A stretch of 64,000 bases of DNA, from contig NZ_JACCKX010000001.1 in the NCBI RefSeq assembly GCF_013423955.1, positions 558,001-622,000 on the forward strand. Reading direction: 5' to 3'. Positions 60,412 through 64,000 of this stretch are shown here, one piece after another (positions within the stretch are counted from its first letter, which is position 1; each line of letters starts with the position of its first letter). This DNA comes from Ottowia beijingensis. GTDB lineage: Bacteria > Pseudomonadota > Gammaproteobacteria > Burkholderiales > Burkholderiaceae_C. The translations under genes were made by a program, and so were the position numbers. Under the pieces are notes generated by a model that saw only the letters and a program-made list of their open reading frames with translations, was not told the origin of the DNA and ran no database searches.

Positions 60412-60932
60412 ATGACCGGCGGCTGGCGCGGTGGCGCCATCGCGCGGCGCGCAGCCTTCGGCTGGCTGTTGATCGCTTCTTTTTGATAGCTGGCTGCGCA
60501 ACTGACAAGCCGCCTCATGCCGCATTTGATACTGAAAGCAACCAGTGGAGCGGCCGCCTGGGCCTGACCGTGGCCGCGGAGCCGCCGCAGTCCTTCTCTG
60601 CCGGCTTCAGCCTGAGCGGCAGCCCCGACGCCGGCGAACTGACCCTGACTTCACCCCTGGGCAGCACCCTGGCCGTCATGCAGTGGCACCCTGGAGAGGC
60701 TTGGCTGCGCCAGGGCGAGCAGGCGCGGCGCTATGAATCGCTGGAGACTCTGGCGGCCGAGGTGATCGGCACCCCGCTGCCCGTGCGCGCCCTGTTCGGG
60801 TGGCTGCGCGGCCAGCCGCAGTCGGTGCCGGGCTGGCAGGCCGACCTGAGCCGCCTGCCCGAAGGCCGCCTGTCGGCCAAGCGTCTGATGCCCTTGCCGA
60901 CCGCCGATCTGCGGGTCGTGCTCGATCGCTGA
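60412..60932 (+). CDS. lolB: outer membrane lipoprotein receptor LolB (one-base frameshift)
   Basis: LolB accepts lipoproteins from LolA and inserts them in the outer membrane. ATG 60412 starts a signal peptide (RRAAFGWLLIASF) that breaks at TTTTT 60480-60484. One more T reads FLIAGCATDKPPHAAF, with lipobox IAGC. The mature protein (SNQWSGRLGLTVAAEPPQSFSAGF, LTLTSPLGSTLAVMQWHPGEAWL, LPVRALFGWLRGQPQ) is typical. The total is ~173 residues. Two bases separate it from the TPR stop. The lipobox codons coincide with a TAGCTG repeat end. Confidence 0.9.
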
Positions 60933-60945
60933 GACTGGCCACACG

Positions 60946-61805
60946 ATGCGCTCGTTGTACGACGTGCCCGCGCCGGCCAAGCTGAACCTGTTCCTGCACA
61001 TCACCGGGCGACGGGCCGACGGCTACCACCTGCTGCAATCGGCCTTCATGCTGATCGACTGGTGCGACACACTGCATTTCGAGCGGCGCGCCGGTGGCGC
61101 CATCACGCGCCAGGACCTGGGCCTGCCGCTGCCGCCCGAGGATCTGGTGCTTCGCGCCGCACGCGCGCTGCAACAGGCCACCGGATGTGCCGAAGGCGCG
61201 CACATCGGCATCCTCAAGCGCGTGCCGTCACAGGCCGGGATGGGCGGCGGCTCGTCGGATGCCGCCAGCACGCTGCTGGCGCTCAACCGGCTCTGGGGCC
61301 TGCAGCTAACCCGTGCGCAACTGGCGCAGATCGGCCTGTCGCTGGGGGCCGACGTGCCCTTCTTCATCCATGGCGGCCATGGCTGGGTCGAAGGCATCGG
61401 CGAGCAGATTCGGCCGCTGGCGCTGCCGCCGGCGCGGTTTCTTGTCGCAAAACCGCCGCAGGGACTGGAAACCGGCGCCATTTTTGGCGCACCCGATCTG
61501 AAACGTGATTCAGAGCCTGCTATAATTTCAGGCTTTGCTGCAGACCCGTACGGCTTTGGCCGCAACGACCTGCAGCCGGTTGCCCAGCGGCTTTGCCCGC
61601 AGGTGTCCGAGGGGATCGAGTGGCTTTCGCGGCTCGGCCTTCAGGGCAGGATGACCGGCTCGGGCAGCGCGGTTTTTGCAAGGTGCCGCAGGCGCAGGAG
61701 GCTGATCTGGCCGCCACGCCCCAGGCCCCGGCAGACTGGCAAGTGCGTCTGTGCAGCAATCTGGAGGTTCATCCGCTCAGCGGCTGGGCCCCAGGCGACA
61801 GTTGA
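60946..61805 (+). CDS. ispE: 4-diphosphocytidyl-2-C-methyl-D-erythritol kinase IspE (one-base frameshift)
   Basis: GHMP kinase of the non-mevalonate isoprenoid pathway. MRSLYDVPAPAKLNLFLHITGR begins it. The ATP loop RVPSQAGMGGGSSDAASTLLAL and GADVPFFIHGGHGWVEGIGE are intact. RMTGSGSAVFA precedes the break at AA 61680-61681; then KVPQAQEADLAATPQAP and SNLEVHPLSGWAPGDS. The total is ~286 residues. It is coupled in the TPR-lolB-ispE run. Confidence 0.95.
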
Positions 61806-61842
61806 AGGTGGCTGGCCCGCAGTTGGGGCCGGCAACCGGTGT

Positions 61843-61919
61843 AGGGGAGTCGCCAAGTTGGTCAAGGCACCGGATTTTGATTCCGGCATGCGAGGGTTCG
61901 AGTCCTTCCTCCCCTGCCA
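61843..61919 (+). tRNA. tRNA-Gln (anticodon TTG)
   Basis: The 77-nt cloverleaf has acceptor AGGGGAG with CTCCCCT, discriminator G and encoded CCA. The anticodon stem-loop is CCGGA-TTTTGAT-TCCGG, T loop TTCGAGT. It lies 37 bp after ispE and ahead of prs, the standard position in this group. Confidence 0.97.
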
Positions 61920-62018
61920 GACCCTGACGCCGTGCGCAACGCGCCCGGCTTGAACTTTCGCCGGGCACCGCGTGCCCGGTTCGAAGCCGCACCGTTTCAG
62001 TGACACGCCGGAAAGCGC

Positions 62019-62996
62019 ATGCAGCCGTCCCACACTCCTGACTTTCTGGTGTTCACCGGCAATGCCAATCCGGCACTGGCGGCTGAAATCGCCAGCCATC
62101 TGGGCATCAGCCTCGGCGCCGCCGACGTGGGGCGTTTCTCCGACGGCGAGGTCACGGTCGAGATCAAGCAGAACGTGCGCGCCCGCGACGTGTTCGTGGT
62201 GCAGTCCACCTGCGCGCCGACCAACGAGAACCTGATGGAACTGCTGATCATGGTCGACGCGCTCAAGCGCTCGTCGGCCGAACGCATCAGCGCCGTCATC
62301 CCCTACTTCGGCTACGCCCGGCAGGATCGCCGCCCGCGCTCCACCCGGGTGCCGATCAGCGCCAAGGTGGTGGCCAACATGCTGCAGGCGGTGGGCGTGT
62401 CCAGCGTCATCATGATGGACCTGCACGCCGACCAGATCCAGGGCTTCTTCGACATCCCGGTCGACAACATCTACGCCTCGCCGGTGCTGCTGGGCGATCT
62501 GCGGCAGAAGAACTACGACGATCTGCTCGTCGTCAGCCCCGATGTGGGTGGCGTGGTGCGCGCGCGCGCGCTGGCCAAGCAGCTGGGTTGCGACCTGGCC
62601 ATCATCGACAAGCGCCGGCCCAAGGCCAACGTGAGCGAGGTGATGCACGTCATCGGCGACATCGAGGGCCGCAACTGCGTGATCATGGACGACATGATCG
62701 ACACCGCCGGCACGCTGGTGAAGGCGGCCGAGGTGCTGAAGGAGCGCGGCGCCAAGAAGGTGTACGCCTACTGCACGCACCCCATCTTCAGCGGCCCGGC
62801 CATCGAGCGCATCGCCAAGGGCACGGCGCTCGACGAGGTGGTGGTGACCAACACCATTCCGCTGTCCGACGCGGCAGCGCAATGCCCCAAGATTCGCCAG
62901 GTGTCGGTGGCGCCGCTGATCGCGCAGACGATCGGCCGCATCGCCCGCGGCGAGTCGGTGATGAGTCTGTTCCAGGAGCAGGAAAACCTGTTCTGA
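62019..62996 (+). CDS. prs: ribose-phosphate pyrophosphokinase (PRPP synthetase)
   Basis: Makes PRPP from ribose-5-phosphate and ATP; it feeds upp, purD and NAD synthesis. It is intact at 325 residues. [61 protein letters not shown] and the PRPP loop [20 protein letters not shown] are visible. The start at 62019 precedes [12 protein letters not shown]. It follows tRNA-Gln. Confidence 0.97.
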   Translation: MQPSHTPDFLVFTGNANPALAAEIASHLGISLGAADVGRFSDGEVTVEIKQNVRARDVFVVQSTCAPTNENLMELLIMVDALKRSSAERISAVIPYFGYARQDRRPRSTRVPISAKVVANMLQAVGVSSVIMMDLHADQIQGFFDIPVDNIYASPVLLGDLRQKNYDDLLVVSPDVGGVVRARALAKQLGCDLAIIDKRRPKANVSEVMHVIGDIEGRNCVIMDDMIDTAGTLVKAAEVLKERGAKKVYAYCTHPIFSGPAIERIAKGTALDEVVVTNTIPLSDAAAQCPKIRQVSVAPLIAQTIGRIARGESVMSLFQEQENLF

Positions 62997-63086
62997 CGGA
63001 ACGCACGGGTCGCATGGCAATCCAGCCGCGCGGCTTTTTCAACCTGAGCCGCACTGGTCGCGGTCGGCTCAATACAGGAGTCAGTC

Positions 63087-63718
63087 ATGAAATTCGTCGC
63101 TTTCGAGCGCAGCAAGCAGGGTACGGGTGCGAGCCGCCGTCTGCGCAATGCCGGCAAGGTGCCCGGCATTGTTTACGGCGGTGAGGGTGAGCCCCAGCTG
63201 ATCGAGCTGGACCACAACGCACTGTGGCATGCCATCAAGAAGGAAGCCTTCCACTCGTCCGTGCTGGACATGGAACTGGCCGGCAAGACCGCCCAGGTGC
63301 TGCTGCGTGACCTGCAGATCCACCCCTACAAGCAGCAGGTGCTGCACATCGACTTCCAGCGCGTGTCGGCGAAGCAGAAGATCACCATGAAGATCCCCTG
63401 CACTACAGCGGCGAGGAAGAGTCCACCGCGGTCAAGACCGACAAGTGTCTGGTCAACCACATCCTGACCGAACTGGAAGTGTCGTGCCTGCCGGCCGACC
63501 TGCCCGAGGCGATCAAGGTCGACCTGTCGAAGCTGGAAAAGGGCAGCACCCTGACGCTGAAGGACATCGAACTGCCCAAGGGCGTCGAGCCCATGCTGCA
63601 CGGCCACAGCGCCGAAGACACGGTGCTGGTGTCGGTGGTGATGCCTGCCGCCGAGGAGCCGGAAGCCGACGCTGCTGCCGGCGACGCCGCACCCGCGGCC
63701 GAAGGCGACAAGAAGTGA
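63087..63718 (+). CDS. rplY: 50S ribosomal protein L25/Ctc (one-base frameshift)
   Basis: Ribosomal L25 with a C-terminal TL5/CTC domain, which binds 5S r[35 protein letters not shown] is the L25 start; AGGAG lies 7 bases before it. It breaks at CCCC 63395-63398; one more C reads [20 protein letters not shown]. An Ala/Glu-rich tail ([20 protein letters not shown]) ends at DKK. The total is ~210 residues. It sits between prs and pth as usual. Confidence 0.95.
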
Positions 63719-63750
63719 TGCAGGCCTGACAGCCCGTTCGCTGCAAGAAG

Positions 63751-63772
63751 CCCGCTTTCGAGCGGGTTTTTT
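63751..63772 (+). terminator. intrinsic terminator after rplY
   Basis: CCCGCT-TTCG-AGCGGG followed by TTTTTT, 32 bp after the stop codon. Confidence 0.9.
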
Positions 63773-63804
63773 GTTGCCCGAACATCTTTGATTGCTTCAA
63801 TAAC

Positions 63805-63886
63805 AATAGCTTCTTGCGCCCATCACTAAACGATTTCAGGCCTTTTTCTCTTGAATTCATTACCTGGCGGGTGCAACCCACTATCA
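63805..63886. repeat. TAGCTG-type palindromic repeat (full copy)
   Basis: AATAGCTTCTTGCGCCCATC, inner CGATTTCAGG/CTTGAATTC, and GGGTGCAACCCACTATCA. It lies between rplY and pth. Confidence 0.75.
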
Positions 63887-63954
63887 AAATTGAACTGGCT
63901 GCGGCGTGCTGCCAACCCGCCCCGCACCGAACCACGCCACCGATAATCCCACCC

Positions 63955-64000
63955 ATGATCAAACTCTTCGTCGGCCTGGGCAACCCCGGCGCCGAATACG
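63955..64000 (+). CDS. pth: peptidyl-tRNA hydrolase (start only)
   Basis: Pth recycles peptidyl-tRNA released from ribosomes. Only the first 15 residues are in the window: MIKLFVGLGNPGAEY, which is the Pth N-terminus including the conserved Asn in GLGNPG. The prs-rplY-pth order supports it. Confidence 0.9.
   Translation, partial: MIKLFVGLGNPGAEY

Overview
The window is a high-GC betaproteobacterial chromosome segment, best matched to the family Comamonadaceae (Acidovorax/Ottowia/Diaphorobacter-like). The evidence is gene order (rpsF-priB-rpsR-rplI, tolB-pal-cpoB, yebC-purD-hemF-nadD-rsfS-rlmH-maf-rng, hrcA/nadK-recN-rapZ, mutM/TPR-lolB-ispE-tRNA-Gln-prs-rplY-pth), protein sequence style, and an exosortase H pair typical of that group. 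It is ordinary housekeeping chromosome. I saw no prophage, insertion sequence, CRISPR array or rRNA operon. Genus is not resolved.

Layout. 1-3.7 kb: 5' end of iscR, two BON-domain lipoproteins, uvrB. 3.8-8.7 kb: aminotransferase, dnaB, and the S6/PriB/S18/L9 ribosomal operon. 8.7-13.5 kb: Tol-Pal envelope genes (tolB-pal-cpoB) and divergent msbA. 13.6-20.9 kb: one long minus-strand operon, yebC-lipoprotein-purD-hemF-nadD-rsfS-rlmH-maf-rng. 21-33 kb: mixed accessory metabolism and stress genes (HerA-like ATPase, upp, a membrane-anchored glycoside-hydrolase-like protein, msrA, LysR/gcdH, EVE protein, SrkA-like kinase, K+/H+ antiporter, secreted lectin-like protein). 33-41.5 kb: TetR-regulated RND efflux pump, pcm, rhodanese, tolC. 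41.6-45.7 kb: exosortase H pair, waaA, phosphomannomutase. 45.8-49.5 kb: alkylation repair (ada-alkA fusion, ogt), EamA transporter, riboflavin synthase. 49.5-54.4 kb: two tRNAs, hrcA, nadK, recN, rapZ. 54.7-64 kb: mutY, dynamin-like GTPase, mutM, TPR protein, lolB, ispE, tRNA-Gln, prs, rplY, start of pth.

Two window-wide features matter for using this annotation. First, 32 of about 60 protein genes carry internal frameshifts. Nearly all are one missing base in a short homopolymer, mostly C/G. When the missing bases are restored every gene becomes a full-length family member with a length divisible by three, including essential genes. I read these as consensus-sequence errors, not pseudogenes, and give the whole gene span for each. 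Second, intergenic space is full of small repeats: an ~80-bp TAGCTGCTTGCGC palindromic element, Pseudomonas-type REP pairs, a ~70-bp GGGAGTAT element, and CCCCTGAG- and CCCCACCCCAACCCTC-type elements. Several run into coding sequence (lolB, nadD, the SrkA-like kinase) or split an operon (RND pump).

Functionally the window joins envelope biogenesis (Tol-Pal, LolB, MsbA, WaaA, TolC, exosortase H), DNA repair (UvrB, RecN, MutY, MutM, Ada-AlkA, Ogt), ribosome assembly and maturation (S6, S18, L9, L25, RsfS, RlmH, RNase G) and cofactor or nucleotide synthesis (NadD, NadK, HemF, PurD, Prs, Upp, RibE, IspE).
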